Positions 1 to 6,699 of a DNA stretch of 22,618 bases are shown piece by piece. The notes beneath the pieces were generated by a model. That model was not told the DNA's origin. It did not search any database and worked only from the letters and a program-made list of their open reading frames with translations. Numbering within the stretch: the stretch's first letter is position 1; each line of letters opens with the position of its first letter. Origin of the DNA: a virus; the IMG/VR virus record IMGVR_UViG_3300046010_011077, positions 1-22,618 of that record. One strand, 5' to 3'. The translations under genes were made by a program, and so were the position numbers.

Positions 1-24
1 AATACGAATGGCGTAACAATTATT

Positions 25-702
25 ATGGCTTCAACAGTAGGCACTCGCCTAGCATTTGAAAAAGCGAAACAGGCTATCAATAACGCCGGTTTTTCGCTCG
101 GACAGGCTGTACTTTCACAGTCCTATCTTCGTTTGGAAGTAGCTTTATCAACTACTATCACAAGCTATCAGTTCCCAGTACTCACTAATGACGTTAGCAG
201 CTCAAACACCAGCAGCTTCAATACTGAGCAGCGTTTGAACTTGCAGGACGCTTTCGTGTGTTCTTCAATCGGTCTGTTTTTCGCTGTACCTGGCAGCAGC
301 ACCGCTAGCAATTATCGGCTGTTTACTTACCCTAGCCCGATCACGTTCTCGGCTTCTAATACAGCCACTAGCTTGCTGAACTGGTATAACAGCTCGCTCA
401 CTTTGACTGTTAATAACCGTCAAATTGTGCCAGCCTATGACCTGTACAGACACTATTTTGTGCCACAAACGCAAGCCCAGACAGCGCCTTACTACGCTGC
501 CAATACCCAAGCGTTTGTAGATCAAAACGACGGTAGCAATGACGCTTTCTATCCTGTAGAGCCAGCTTGGGTACTGGTGGGATCAAAGCAAAATTCACTA
601 CAAGTACAGTTGCCACAAGCTATGGCCGCAGTTGAAACAAACAGCCGCGCGATCCTTATTCTTCGTGGTCACCTGGCCCAGAACGTCACCCCGGTAAGAT
701 AA
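25..702 (+). CDS. Candidate major capsid protein (225 aa, beta-rich)
   Basis: I infer a major virion protein; I do not recognise the family with certainty. The 225 residues have no signal peptide or membrane segment. After a short helical N-terminus (residues 1-30) the protein is rich in Ser, Thr, Asn, Gln and aromatic residues in alternating patterns, as expected of a jelly-roll. Three features point to high expression: the gene has its own leader with a stem-loop, it is followed by a strong terminator, and it differs from its copy at 12970 by only two residues (Gly/Ser near 90, Ala/Ser near 156). It lies between a basic membrane protein (in unit 2, at 12464) and a second beta-rich protein. 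It could instead be a minor virion protein. Start ATG at 25 follows an A/T-rich leader without a clear Shine-Dalgarno. Confidence 0.55.
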   Translation: MASTVGTRLAFEKAKQAINNAGFSLGQAVLSQSYLRLEVALSTTITSYQFPVLTNDVSSSNTSSFNTEQRLNLQDAFVCSSIGLFFAVPGSSTASNYRLFTYPSPITFSASNTATSLLNWYNSSLTLTVNNRQIVPAYDLYRHYFVPQTQAQTAPYYAANTQAFVDQNDGSNDAFYPVEPAWVLVGSKQNSLQVQLPQAMAAVETNSRAILILRGHLAQNVTPVR

Positions 703-778
703 TGATTTTCAGCGACTTATAACAAGTCCTAAATCACAACCGGAGTAACATTTTGAGCAAAGTGTTCAATAAAAAAAG

Positions 779-806
779 AGGGCCGGTTTCGGCCGGCCCT
801 TATTTT
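779..806 (+). terminator. Terminator or attenuator after the capsid gene
   Basis: An 8-bp GC stem (AGGGCCGG, 779-786, with CCGGCCCT, 793-800) closes the six-base loop TTTCGG, and TATTTT follows. It lies inside the late unit just after the candidate major capsid gene, so it probably reduces transcription of downstream genes and not of the capsid gene. The hairpin is identical in unit 2 although the spacer before it is not. Confidence 0.75.
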
Positions 807-829
807 CAAAAAAAGTAAAATTTAAGACA

Positions 830-1261
830 ATGGCATTTAAGGCCGCTAAATACGAACTGGTAGAGCTACTGGTTCCCGGTGTAGCAGTAACAGGACAGAC
901 ACAAACGCAATGGTCGTTCCCAGATCTACCCAAGCTACGCTATACAGCACTGATGGCGCTGGAAACGTTCGCCGTTGATACAGTAACCGTATCACCTAAC
1001 AACGTCGCTTTGCCGTCCGCAGCTATTATGCAAAAAAGTTATCTGGTACTCTATTCAAACGAGCGCCAGGACTTATTCCGTATTCCTTTAGTATCACTGA
1101 TCCGCACCCAGGCTACAACTAGCGCCAGCGCGCCTTTTGTACGTAGCTTGCCAGAATTTAGCGGACAAAAGATCACCTGGGATAAGAGCTATGTAACAAT
1201 CGCGTCGGCACCAGCCAACACGACTAACATTAGTTTTGTTTTCGGCGTTTACTATATCTAA
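830..1261 (+). CDS. Candidate second capsid-type protein (143 aa, beta-rich)
   Basis: This 143-aa protein has no membrane segment. It is dense in Val, Thr, Tyr and Ile with short strand-like blocks, including LRYTALMALETFAVDTVTV near residues 42-60 and a C-terminal strand ending FVFGVYYI. The size and pattern fit a single jelly-roll or other beta-sandwich. Its place directly behind the candidate major capsid gene suggests a structural partner. Viruses with two single jelly-roll capsid proteins encode them side by side, which makes this attractive but unproved. The copy at 13725 differs by a single residue (Val/Ile near 124) despite many silent changes, so the protein is under strong constraint. 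The internal terminator upstream implies a lower dose than the first capsid gene. A vertex or minor coat role is equally possible. Confidence 0.5.
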   Translation: MAFKAAKYELVELLVPGVAVTGQTQTQWSFPDLPKLRYTALMALETFAVDTVTVSPNNVALPSAAIMQKSYLVLYSNERQDLFRIPLVSLIRTQATTSASAPFVRSLPEFSGQKITWDKSYVTIASAPANTTNISFVFGVYYI

Positions 1262-1267
1262 AAAACT

Positions 1268-1945
1268 ATGGCTGCAACAGCACAACTACGAAACGCAAGC
1301 GCCGTCCTAAACTGGTATAACGAGCAGCCGCAGGCTGCCTGGAAGATCTTTAGGTTTTCAGTAATGGCTAAAAACATTACTGGCGCTTATGACGGTAAAA
1401 GCAAGGACGAAGGATACGAAAAGCTACAAACGGAGCTTTCGTATATTTCGCCGGACGACTACAACAATTTTGTTCTCGGTCTATACAACGACAAGGACAA
1501 AGAAAGAGTAGCGCCAGCGATCAATAAAGTTTTTGTGCTAAACGAAGCGCCGCTAGGTATGATCGCAGGCTACGGCGTCAGCAATCAGCAAGCCCAGGTA
1601 AATAACGAGATACTAAACGAGATCCGCGCACTACGAGCTGAACGAATGGCCGAACTGGAAACCGACGACGAAGAAGAAGAAGAGGCAGAGCAGCCAGTAA
1701 CGCCGTCCAGTATTTTAGCCGGTATGCTACAGCAACCACAAGTACAACAAATGTTAATCGCTATGCTAGGCAATTTAGTAAACAGCTTTTCGGCACCCAA
1801 GGTGCAGCACGTAAGCGGCACCCAGGACGTAGAGCAAATTATTCAAACACTATTTAGCAAAGGGGTAACAGCCGACGACCTGGCGAAGCTGGCAGCTATG
1901 CCGCAGGCGCAGATCAGTATGCTGTTATCAATGCTTAGAAAGTAA
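1268..1945 (+). CDS. Acidic coiled-coil structural protein (225 aa), function unknown
   Basis: Function is unrecognised. Three parts can be seen. Residues 1-105 form a mixed helical domain. Residues about 110-142 form a helix (NNEILNEIRALRAERMAEL) running into an acidic run, ETDDEEEEEAEQ. The C-terminal third contains Met-, Leu- and Gln-rich amphipathic helices (near 148-172 and 182-225). Such a layout would suit a scaffold, a capsid-membrane linker or an assembly factor. The start is ATG at 1268, six bases after the previous stop. The copy at 14163 is the same length and differs mainly around residues 167-170 (NLVN against SIVS) and one Ser/Ala near 216. Its place among virion genes is the main reason to call it structural. 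Confidence 0.6.
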   Translation: MAATAQLRNASAVLNWYNEQPQAAWKIFRFSVMAKNITGAYDGKSKDEGYEKLQTELSYISPDDYNNFVLGLYNDKDKERVAPAINKVFVLNEAPLGMIAGYGVSNQQAQVNNEILNEIRALRAERMAELETDDEEEEEAEQPVTPSSILAGMLQQPQVQQMLIAMLGNLVNSFSAPKVQHVSGTQDVEQIIQTLFSKGVTADDLAKLAAMPQAQISMLLSMLRK

Positions 1946-1947
1946 CT

Positions 1948-2406
1948 ATGCCACAGATCAGCGCACGACAGCTTATTGGTAAGTCAATAAGAGCAGAAAG
2001 GCGGGCAAATTTTTACCGGGTTAGCGACGTCAATAATTTAGGCGATAAGGCTAAGCCAGTAAGCAATATGCTGCCGGTGGGCTATACCTTAAAGGTGGAT
2101 AGTTTTTTGAGTAAGACGCCAGCATATACGAATATCTATGGCATTCGCTATGCGGCCAGAAAGGACGATTATATCACCTTTTTTGGCAAAGACGGAAAAT
2201 ACTATGCGATTAAGGTGCAGGATATTGGATTAAGCGCGCAGCAAAGGCGGCAGGCTGGTATTAAGACGGTAGAGGAAGAAATAAAAGAGGCACAGGAAGC
2301 TAATTTAACAACATTAGATAAACTGGCACGCTTCGGCAAATACCTGGCAATCGGTATAGCAGTAGTTTGGGCCGGTGGATATATCTACAAAACGACAAAA
2401 AAATGA
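1948..2406 (+). CDS. Exchangeable locus, variant A: 152-aa protein with C-terminal membrane segment
   Basis: Function is unknown. The 152-residue protein has a basic, mostly soluble N-terminal domain (1-110) with the strand-rich stretch YITFFGKDGKYYAIKVQDIG. A charged helix follows near 100-120, then a membrane segment near residues 128-147 (YLAIGIAVVWAGGYIY) ending in Lys residues. The topology matches the other tail-anchored small proteins of this unit. At the same position unit 2 has an unrelated 155-aa gene (14840), while flanking genes stay collinear, so this is a true gene replacement. The stop overlaps the next start in ATGA. It starts just after the preceding stop with no visible Shine-Dalgarno. 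A membrane virion protein or a host-interaction protein are the main options. Confidence 0.65.
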   Translation: MPQISARQLIGKSIRAERRANFYRVSDVNNLGDKAKPVSNMLPVGYTLKVDSFLSKTPAYTNIYGIRYAARKDDYITFFGKDGKYYAIKVQDIGLSAQQRRQAGIKTVEEEIKEAQEANLTTLDKLARFGKYLAIGIAVVWAGGYIYKTTKK

Positions 2407-2753
2407 AAAAAGGAATTTTGCCTTTGCTACTAATCGCCGGCGCAGCTATAGCGTTTATGGCCTTTCGCAGACGGCCCAGGGTAACAGTAGAGGCTGGCCC
2501 TACAGAAAGGATCACCGAGCAAGAGTTTGAGGCGGCACCCAGGCCCAGCGCCGTTGATGTAGGAATAAAAGTAGCCAGTGAGCTTTTTAAGCGCCGTACA
2601 GAGCGCGAAAAGAAAGCGAAACAAGCCCAGGCCGCAGCTGTAAAAAGAGCGGTAAGGACTAAGACAGCAACAAGAGCGCAGGCAAAGGCAGCTACTAAAC
2701 AGCTGGCAAAGGGTATTCGCTTTGCCGGTTTTGGCGATAACGTACTTGTATAA
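2403..2753 (+). CDS. Small membrane protein with basic Ala/Lys-rich tail (116 aa)
   Basis: The N-terminal membrane segment is residues 5-19 (LPLLLIAGAAIAFMAF), followed at once by RRRPR, so the tail should stay on the cytoplasmic or virion-interior side. Residues 55-105 are rich in Lys, Arg and Ala (KRAVRTKTATRAQAKAATK), a composition that could bind nucleic acid, and the end is GFGDNVLV. I chose ATG 2403, which overlaps the previous stop in ATGA, because the copy at 15304 starts at the equivalent base and also gives 116 aa; an upstream in-frame start at 2367 would extend into the previous gene. The middle (residues 41-75) differs strongly between units and the ends are conserved. A genome-membrane linker is an inference. 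Confidence 0.65.
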   Translation: MKKGILPLLLIAGAAIAFMAFRRRPRVTVEAGPTERITEQEFEAAPRPSAVDVGIKVASELFKRRTEREKKAKQAQAAAVKRAVRTKTATRAQAKAATKQLAKGIRFAGFGDNVLV

Positions 2754-2763
2754 ATATACGACA

Positions 2764-2982
2764 ATGAAAAAAGGAACTATACTTTACCTGGTAGCCGCAG
2801 CCGCGCTATATTACTACTGGATCAGGCGCAAAAAGGCAACTGGCAAAAATTCACCAAGCGCAGAAAGCGCAGCCAGTACAGCCCGGCAAATGGTGGCCGA
2901 TATTGTAGATCAAACGACATTTGTAGCGGACGACACAACTTTTGCAAAGCAGTACGCTAAAGATCAAAAACTTTGTAGATAA
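2764..2982 (+). CDS. Small single-pass membrane protein (72 aa)
   Basis: A short N-terminus, MKKG, leads into a membrane helix at about residues 5-19 (ILYLVAAAALYYYWI) and a basic stop-transfer, RRKK. The rest is a soluble tail with small residues and an acidic C-terminal part. ATG 2764 is chosen over an in-frame ATG at 2722, because the copy at 15664 has the same 72 residues from this point and 2722 lies inside the previous gene. The stop overlaps the next start as TAATG. The tail varies between units (FVADDTTFAKQY against FIPDETTMRQEY) while its last residues, AKDQKLCR, are identical. A virion-membrane protein is likely from context; function is unknown. Confidence 0.65.
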   Translation: MKKGTILYLVAAAALYYYWIRRKKATGKNSPSAESAASTARQMVADIVDQTTFVADDTTFAKQYAKDQKLCR

Positions 2983-3233
2983 TGGCCTGTATTAAGTTCA
3001 TAACAGAGACAAAGATATTTCAGCAATCTGGCCAGACGGATACGAACGCTAACAGCGTTATATTCGTCAATCAAGGCACAAGCAACGTAACCGTGGACGG
3101 TTTTTTGCTTACGCCGAACCAGTCCTGGAATATAACCGGTAACCGCGACGAGATCAATGTTAAGGTCTATAGCTTTAATTTTAGCGGCACCGGCACTAAT
3201 CAACTGACAGTAATACTTAAACGATACGTTTAA
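2982..3233 (+). CDS. Small beta-rich protein upstream of fibre (83 aa)
   Basis: This 83-aa protein has no membrane segment. Nearly all of it is predicted-looking beta strand with Asn, Thr and Ser turns (NSVIFVNQGTSNVTVDGFLL, then WNITGN). A beta-sandwich or small spike-base fold would fit. It is joined by TAATG to the gene before and to the fibre gene after, so the three are translationally linked. The protein in unit 2 is the same except Ile/Val near residue 4, so it is constrained while the adjoining fibre varies. A connector between fibre and capsid vertex is a reasonable inference; there is no family evidence. Confidence 0.6.
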   Translation: MACIKFITETKIFQQSGQTDTNANSVIFVNQGTSNVTVDGFLLTPNQSWNITGNRDEINVKVYSFNFSGTGTNQLTVILKRYV

Positions 3234-5764
3234 TGTTCGTTAATTTTAATATATTAAACCAGCTTGGATCGCCAGCTATCAATAGTAATGTGTTTGCTAA
3301 CAGGCCCGCCGCAGGACAGACAGGGCGGCTCTTTGTTAGTACCGATACTTTTGAGATCTACCGGGATAATGGTACTACCTGGGATCTAATTGGCGGCCCA
3401 GGATCTAGCACGATAACTGGAACAGGTACGGCAACGCAAGTGGCTTATTTTACCAGCTCCCAGGCAATCGGATCTAGTGCTAACCTATTTTGGGATAACA
3501 CAAACAGTTTTTTAGGAGTAGCGACAGCCACACCAACAGCCACAATTGAGGCTGTAAAAACAGACGGTATTGGGATCTATGCTAATTTTACTACTAACGT
3601 CGGTACTGGATCAAACGCTTTCGGATTATTAGCTAAAAACGTAACTAATAGCAGCGGATATGCCGCTGTTATTGAAGAAACGACGCCAAACACAACAGCG
3701 GGCCAATATCCTTTGCTCGTAAAACATAGCCTATCTAGTGGCACGGCTGGCGTGGGTATGGGTACCGGAATACATTTTCAGCTACCTGACGACGCTGGTA
3801 CATTTAAGACGACACAGCTAACTATTGAAACAATAGACGCAGCCGCCGCAACATACGCGACGCGTTACCGTTTTATGGTACAAAGTGCAGGGAGTAGCAC
3901 GCCAGCAGCTTACCTTAATGCTACCGGACTGGGATTGGGAACGGCTACGCCTGGAGCTAAATTAGATATTCACAGCACAGGCGTAATGGCGCAGCTAAAT
4001 TCTACGAGCGCAACTGCAAACAGTTTACTGGCGTTTCAGCGTAGCGGTAGTGGACTTTGGCGCATAGGCGACGCCTATAACGGTGGAAACAACTATTTTG
4101 AGTTACATAATACTGTACTAACCAATAACGCTATAGAGGTACTTGCCGCCAGTAATGAAGCTACTTTTTTATCTACAAAAACATATAGCACCGGTAACGC
4201 AATCGGAGTAGCGGTACAGCACAATTTAACTATACCTAACGGAGTAAACGTAGGACTAGCCGCGTTAGGTGGAGTAAATAGTAATCTAAATTTAACGCTA
4301 GGCGGCAGCACTACTGTAGCAAATACTGGCAGACAGGGGCTAGAGGGTAGTACCAGTATTAGCTTTACTGGCGCTGGTACTTTAACAATGACGCAAGGCA
4401 GTACTGTGCGCGCATTTAGCGCGCTTAGTAGTGTTTATGCGTTTAATGGTAGCGCAGTAGGAACTATTACGCACCTTGCTGGACTTCGCATTTGCTTTCC
4501 TGATAACGTTGGTAGCGCAGTAAATATCACTAATAACTACGCGCTACTAATAAACAATCAAACAACTGGTACAGGTACAGTAACCTATACTAACCGCTGG
4601 GGGATCTATCAAGAGGGCGCGAGCGATCTAAACTACTTTGCTGGCAATAGCCTTTATGGTACTACGACAAACGTAGGTGCTAAAATATCTATTGCTGGTT
4701 ATATGTATATCAATAATAGACCACTAGCACAAATAGTGTTTGATAGTACTGGATCTTACTATGGACAGATACAAAATGACGCAGCCGATAAATTTAGTTT
4801 TGCACGAAACACTCTAAACGACGGAACATTAGGCACGCCAATAATGACGTGGGACGCTGCTAATATACGAGTTGGAATAAATACCAGTAGCCCTAATTCA
4901 ATTTTTGAGGTTAAAAGCACTGGTACTGGATTAAAAACATTAGTAGGTGCTTTTAGGGATAGTTCTACAAATGGTAACGGAATAGAAATTTACAATCAAG
5001 ATAATTTATCAAGCATATATTCTACATACTATACTGGTGCAAGCAATCAAGATTTAGGATTTTTTACAACTACTAACATTGGTGCGCAAAATGAAGTATT
5101 GCGTTTAACCAGTACACAAAGAGTAGGAATTTCAACTAGCACGCCACAGTATAAATTAGATATTACTGCTTTGGGTTATGGAGTGCAACATTATGGCGAT
5201 GTAAATAATTCTTTAAGGACTTATGCTGGAAGTGGATACCAAGTAATTGAGGCAACAAATTCAGGTACAGTAAATCAATTCGGATATCTTTCAGGCGGTT
5301 TTTATATTGATACGAGTGCAACTGCAAGATTTAGAATAACTACTGGCGGAAATGTTTTGATAAATACAAATACTAATAGCGGTCAAACTTTACAGGTTAA
5401 TGGCAACGGCTTTTTTGGCGGTCAAATTCAATTATCTGGTACTGGATATAATGCTACAAATTCTCCAACAGTTTTTTTAACAAATACTACTGCAACTACT
5501 GGTAGAAACTATGGAATAAATAGTTTTGATAGTGGTGGTTTTCAAATTTTTGACGTAACTAATTCAAATGCTACAGTTTTTGCTATTAGCTCTAGTAGTA
5601 ATGTTTCTTTAATAGGATCGTTAACAACAGGCACACCTACAGGTGGCACAGCCGCAGCGTGGAAACTTGGCAGCCGCGTAGCAGCAACAGTAGTAGTAAA
5701 CACGACTGAATATATTGAGGTAGATATAGGCGGCACTCTTTACAAATTAGCAACAGTAACTTAA
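3233..5764 (+). CDS. Receptor-binding fibre, long variant (843 aa)
   Basis: This is the large fibre or spike protein, probably a beta-helical trimer that binds the host surface. The composition is Gly, Thr, Ser and Asn rich with almost no Cys. Residues 1-92 are a conserved N-terminal anchor containing RLFVSTDTFEIYRDNG. Repeated modules begin with LG(V/L/I)xTATP followed by a strand such as LDIHSTG, at about residues 94 and 235, and similar STP(Q)YKLDIT units lie near 640. Unit 2 lacks the first module (about bases 3512-3927), which explains most of the 132-residue length difference. Bases about 4594-5400 are close to unit 2, but the centre (4105-4590) and C-terminus (from about 5405) are different. 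The last third is distinctly A/T rich. The end (EYIEVDIGGTLYKLATV) resembles fibre tips of Bacteroidota phages. Confidence 0.8.
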   Translation: MFVNFNILNQLGSPAINSNVFANRPAAGQTGRLFVSTDTFEIYRDNGTTWDLIGGPGSSTITGTGTATQVAYFTSSQAIGSSANLFWDNTNSFLGVATATPTATIEAVKTDGIGIYANFTTNVGTGSNAFGLLAKNVTNSSGYAAVIEETTPNTTAGQYPLLVKHSLSSGTAGVGMGTGIHFQLPDDAGTFKTTQLTIETIDAAAATYATRYRFMVQSAGSSTPAAYLNATGLGLGTATPGAKLDIHSTGVMAQLNSTSATANSLLAFQRSGSGLWRIGDAYNGGNNYFELHNTVLTNNAIEVLAASNEATFLSTKTYSTGNAIGVAVQHNLTIPNGVNVGLAALGGVNSNLNLTLGGSTTVANTGRQGLEGSTSISFTGAGTLTMTQGSTVRAFSALSSVYAFNGSAVGTITHLAGLRICFPDNVGSAVNITNNYALLINNQTTGTGTVTYTNRWGIYQEGASDLNYFAGNSLYGTTTNVGAKISIAGYMYINNRPLAQIVFDSTGSYYGQIQNDAADKFSFARNTLNDGTLGTPIMTWDAANIRVGINTSSPNSIFEVKSTGTGLKTLVGAFRDSSTNGNGIEIYNQDNLSSIYSTYYTGASNQDLGFFTTTNIGAQNEVLRLTSTQRVGISTSTPQYKLDITALGYGVQHYGDVNNSLRTYAGSGYQVIEATNSGTVNQFGYLSGGFYIDTSATARFRITTGGNVLINTNTNSGQTLQVNGNGFFGGQIQLSGTGYNATNSPTVFLTNTTATTGRNYGINSFDSGGFQIFDVTNSNATVFAISSSSNVSLIGSLTTGTPTGGTAAAWKLGSRVAATVVVNTTEYIEVDIGGTLYKLATVT

Positions 5765-5774
5765 AAATAAAATA

Positions 5775-6065
5775 ATGGGATATTCAATTCAGCCAGTACA
5801 GATCTGGACTAACGGACAAGCAAGCAGCGGCAATTTTATTGACGCGTCTATCGTAAACGATAACCTGAGTAATTACGCGCAGTTTTACTGGGTTATTAGC
5901 AGCGTTACTACCGATAGCGAGGGTAACGAAACTAAGCAATCGCTGGCGCAAGGCAATACCAGTATATCGGGCGACGACTATACCGCGTGGGGGCAAGCTG
6001 GCGATGTTAATTTAGCGGCTTATGAGTATATTTGTACGCAACTTAATTTAACACTAATACCTTAA
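5775..6065 (+). CDS. Fibre-associated small protein (96 aa)
   Basis: This is a soluble 96-aa protein of a type often found just after fibre genes in Bacteroidota phages; I recognise the flavour but no named family. Its features are an N-terminal IWTNGQ segment, an aromatic strand, YAQFYWVIS, a variable acidic loop (TDSEGNETKQ), and DYTAWGQ followed by a helix with one Cys near residue 88. The copy at 18273 differs at two residues (Thr/Ile and Asp/Glu), although the fibre just upstream has a wholly different C-terminus, so it does not co-vary with the fibre tip. A fibre assembly factor or accessory coat protein is possible. The 10-base gap before it contains only A and T plus a start. Confidence 0.6.
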   Translation: MGYSIQPVQIWTNGQASSGNFIDASIVNDNLSNYAQFYWVISSVTTDSEGNETKQSLAQGNTSISGDDYTAWGQAGDVNLAAYEYICTQLNLTLIP

Positions 6066-6068
6066 AAA

Positions 6069-6224
6069 ATGGCAAACGTAACGGAACTAAAGGCCCAGGC
6101 CTACGACCTACTGGCAAACATTGAATTTTTGCAATCTAAGCTACGCGAGGTCAATATGGCGATAGCAGAAGAAACTAAAAAACAGCAAGAAAGTGGATCT
6201 AAACATAGCGACGATAGTAATTAG
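6069..6224 (+). CDS. Small coiled-coil protein (51 aa)
   Basis: This is a 51-residue hydrophilic protein, starting MANVTELKAQAYDLLANIE. It is almost entirely helical with heptad-like Leu/Ile spacing (Leu7, Leu14, Ile18, Leu21, Leu25), and its end, SDDSN, is polar. Small helical proteins of this kind sit near lysis genes in Bacteroidota phages. It starts four bases after the previous stop. Its last 32 bases are also the start of the next gene in another frame. The copy at 18568 keeps the length and has two changes (Met/Ile and Lys/Gln), which supports it as real. A role is unknown; a regulator of the lysis proteins is possible. Confidence 0.6.
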   Translation: MANVTELKAQAYDLLANIEFLQSKLREVNMAIAEETKKQQESGSKHSDDSN

Positions 6225-6384
6225 TAGTATTTGTAGCTTTGTAGCGTCTTGGGCCGTGCTTAACCAGCGTGTAAAAACGCTGGAAGAAAAGCAGGCTAAG
6301 CACGACGACCACGGCGAGCGCCTGATCCGGCTGGAAACCAAGCTAGATATACTCATTCAGCAATTTAAGCGCAGCAGCCTTTGA
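6193..6384 (+). CDS. Membrane protein with coiled coil, possible holin-type accessory (63 aa, GTG start)
   Basis: Residues 5-22 (IATIVISSICSFVASWAV) are a membrane segment, followed by a charged coiled coil (VKTLEEKQAKHDDHGERL, then a second helix to the end). This N-terminal anchor plus coiled coil is the layout of many phage lysis accessory proteins. The start is GTG at 6193; an in-frame stop (TAG 6163-6165) lies upstream and no ATG precedes the membrane segment, so GTG is the only reasonable choice. It overlaps the 51-aa gene by 32 bases. The same GTG is kept at 18692 and the 63 residues are identical, despite many silent changes. The stop overlaps the next start in TTGA. Confidence 0.6.
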   Translation: MDLNIATIVISSICSFVASWAVLNQRVKTLEEKQAKHDDHGERLIRLETKLDILIQQFKRSSL

Positions 6385-6548
6385 AAACACAGCTAATTAG
6401 AATCGCAGACGTGGCCTATATTGGGCCGTTTATGCTGTATGCGGCCACTAAGCTAAAAGGCCAGGATCGGGCTATAATGACAGCCCTGGGCCTTGCAACT
6501 ATAATCTATAACGGAATAAACTTTGTAAAAAATGAAAAAGCTATTTAA
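6381..6548 (+). CDS. Small hydrophobic protein with TTG start (55 aa)
   Basis: The gene begins with TTG (6381), overlapping the previous TGA as TTGA, and reads KTQLIRIADVAYIGPFML onward. The middle holds a moderately hydrophobic stretch, and a second one with LGLATIIYNGINF lies near the C-terminus, so two weak membrane helices are possible. It is joined to the 54-aa gene, whose ATG lies inside its last codons (17-base overlap). The copy at 18880 keeps the TTG, the length and the reading frame while many third positions differ, which is the main support for this ORF. Membrane and lysis context suggest a holin-system component. An ATG-started shorter form (internal Met) cannot be excluded. Confidence 0.55.
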   Translation: MKTQLIRIADVAYIGPFMLYAATKLKGQDRAIMTALGLATIIYNGINFVKNEKAI

Positions 6549-6696
6549 GAACTGGAAAACGACTTTTTTTGGCTTTGCCACTATTATCGGCGGCGTGGCC
6601 GCTATTTTGAAAGGCGACCTGGTTACCGGAATCACAACAATAGGAGCTGGTCTCGGCCTTACAGCGGCTAAAGATTTTGATAAATCTGGTCTGTAA
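6532..6696 (+). CDS. Holin-like small membrane protein (54 aa)
   Basis: This 54-aa protein starts MKKLFKNWKTTFFGFATIIG and has two short hydrophobic segments (residues about 12-25 and 32-45) separated by the turn KGDL. The C-terminal part reads LGLTAAKDFDKSGL. Small proteins of this pattern, placed directly before an endolysin, are common in Bacteroidota phages and are usually taken as holins. It lies four bases upstream of the muramidase ATG. Protein sequence is nearly unchanged at 19031 despite silent differences. I infer that it permeabilises the cytoplasmic membrane or releases the muramidase; no experimental family is identified. Confidence 0.6.
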   Translation: MKKLFKNWKTTFFGFATIIGGVAAILKGDLVTGITTIGAGLGLTAAKDFDKSGL

Positions 6697-6699
6697 TGA

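Noticed and set aside
265-525. Minus-strand open frames within the capsid gene
   Set aside because: They are shadows: silent changes of the capsid gene cause residue changes in these frames between units.
2367-2402. Upstream ATG extending the 116-aa protein by 12 residues
   Set aside because: Unit 2 starts at the base equivalent to 2403 and the extension would lie in a gene that is not shared.
2722-2763. Upstream ATG extending the 72-aa membrane protein by 14 residues
   Set aside because: The added residues lie inside the preceding gene and the unit 2 copy lacks this start.
2300-2764. Minus-strand open frame (154 aa) over the small membrane genes
   Set aside because: The unit 2 counterpart is shorter and differs where the plus-strand gene is replaced; no independent signal.
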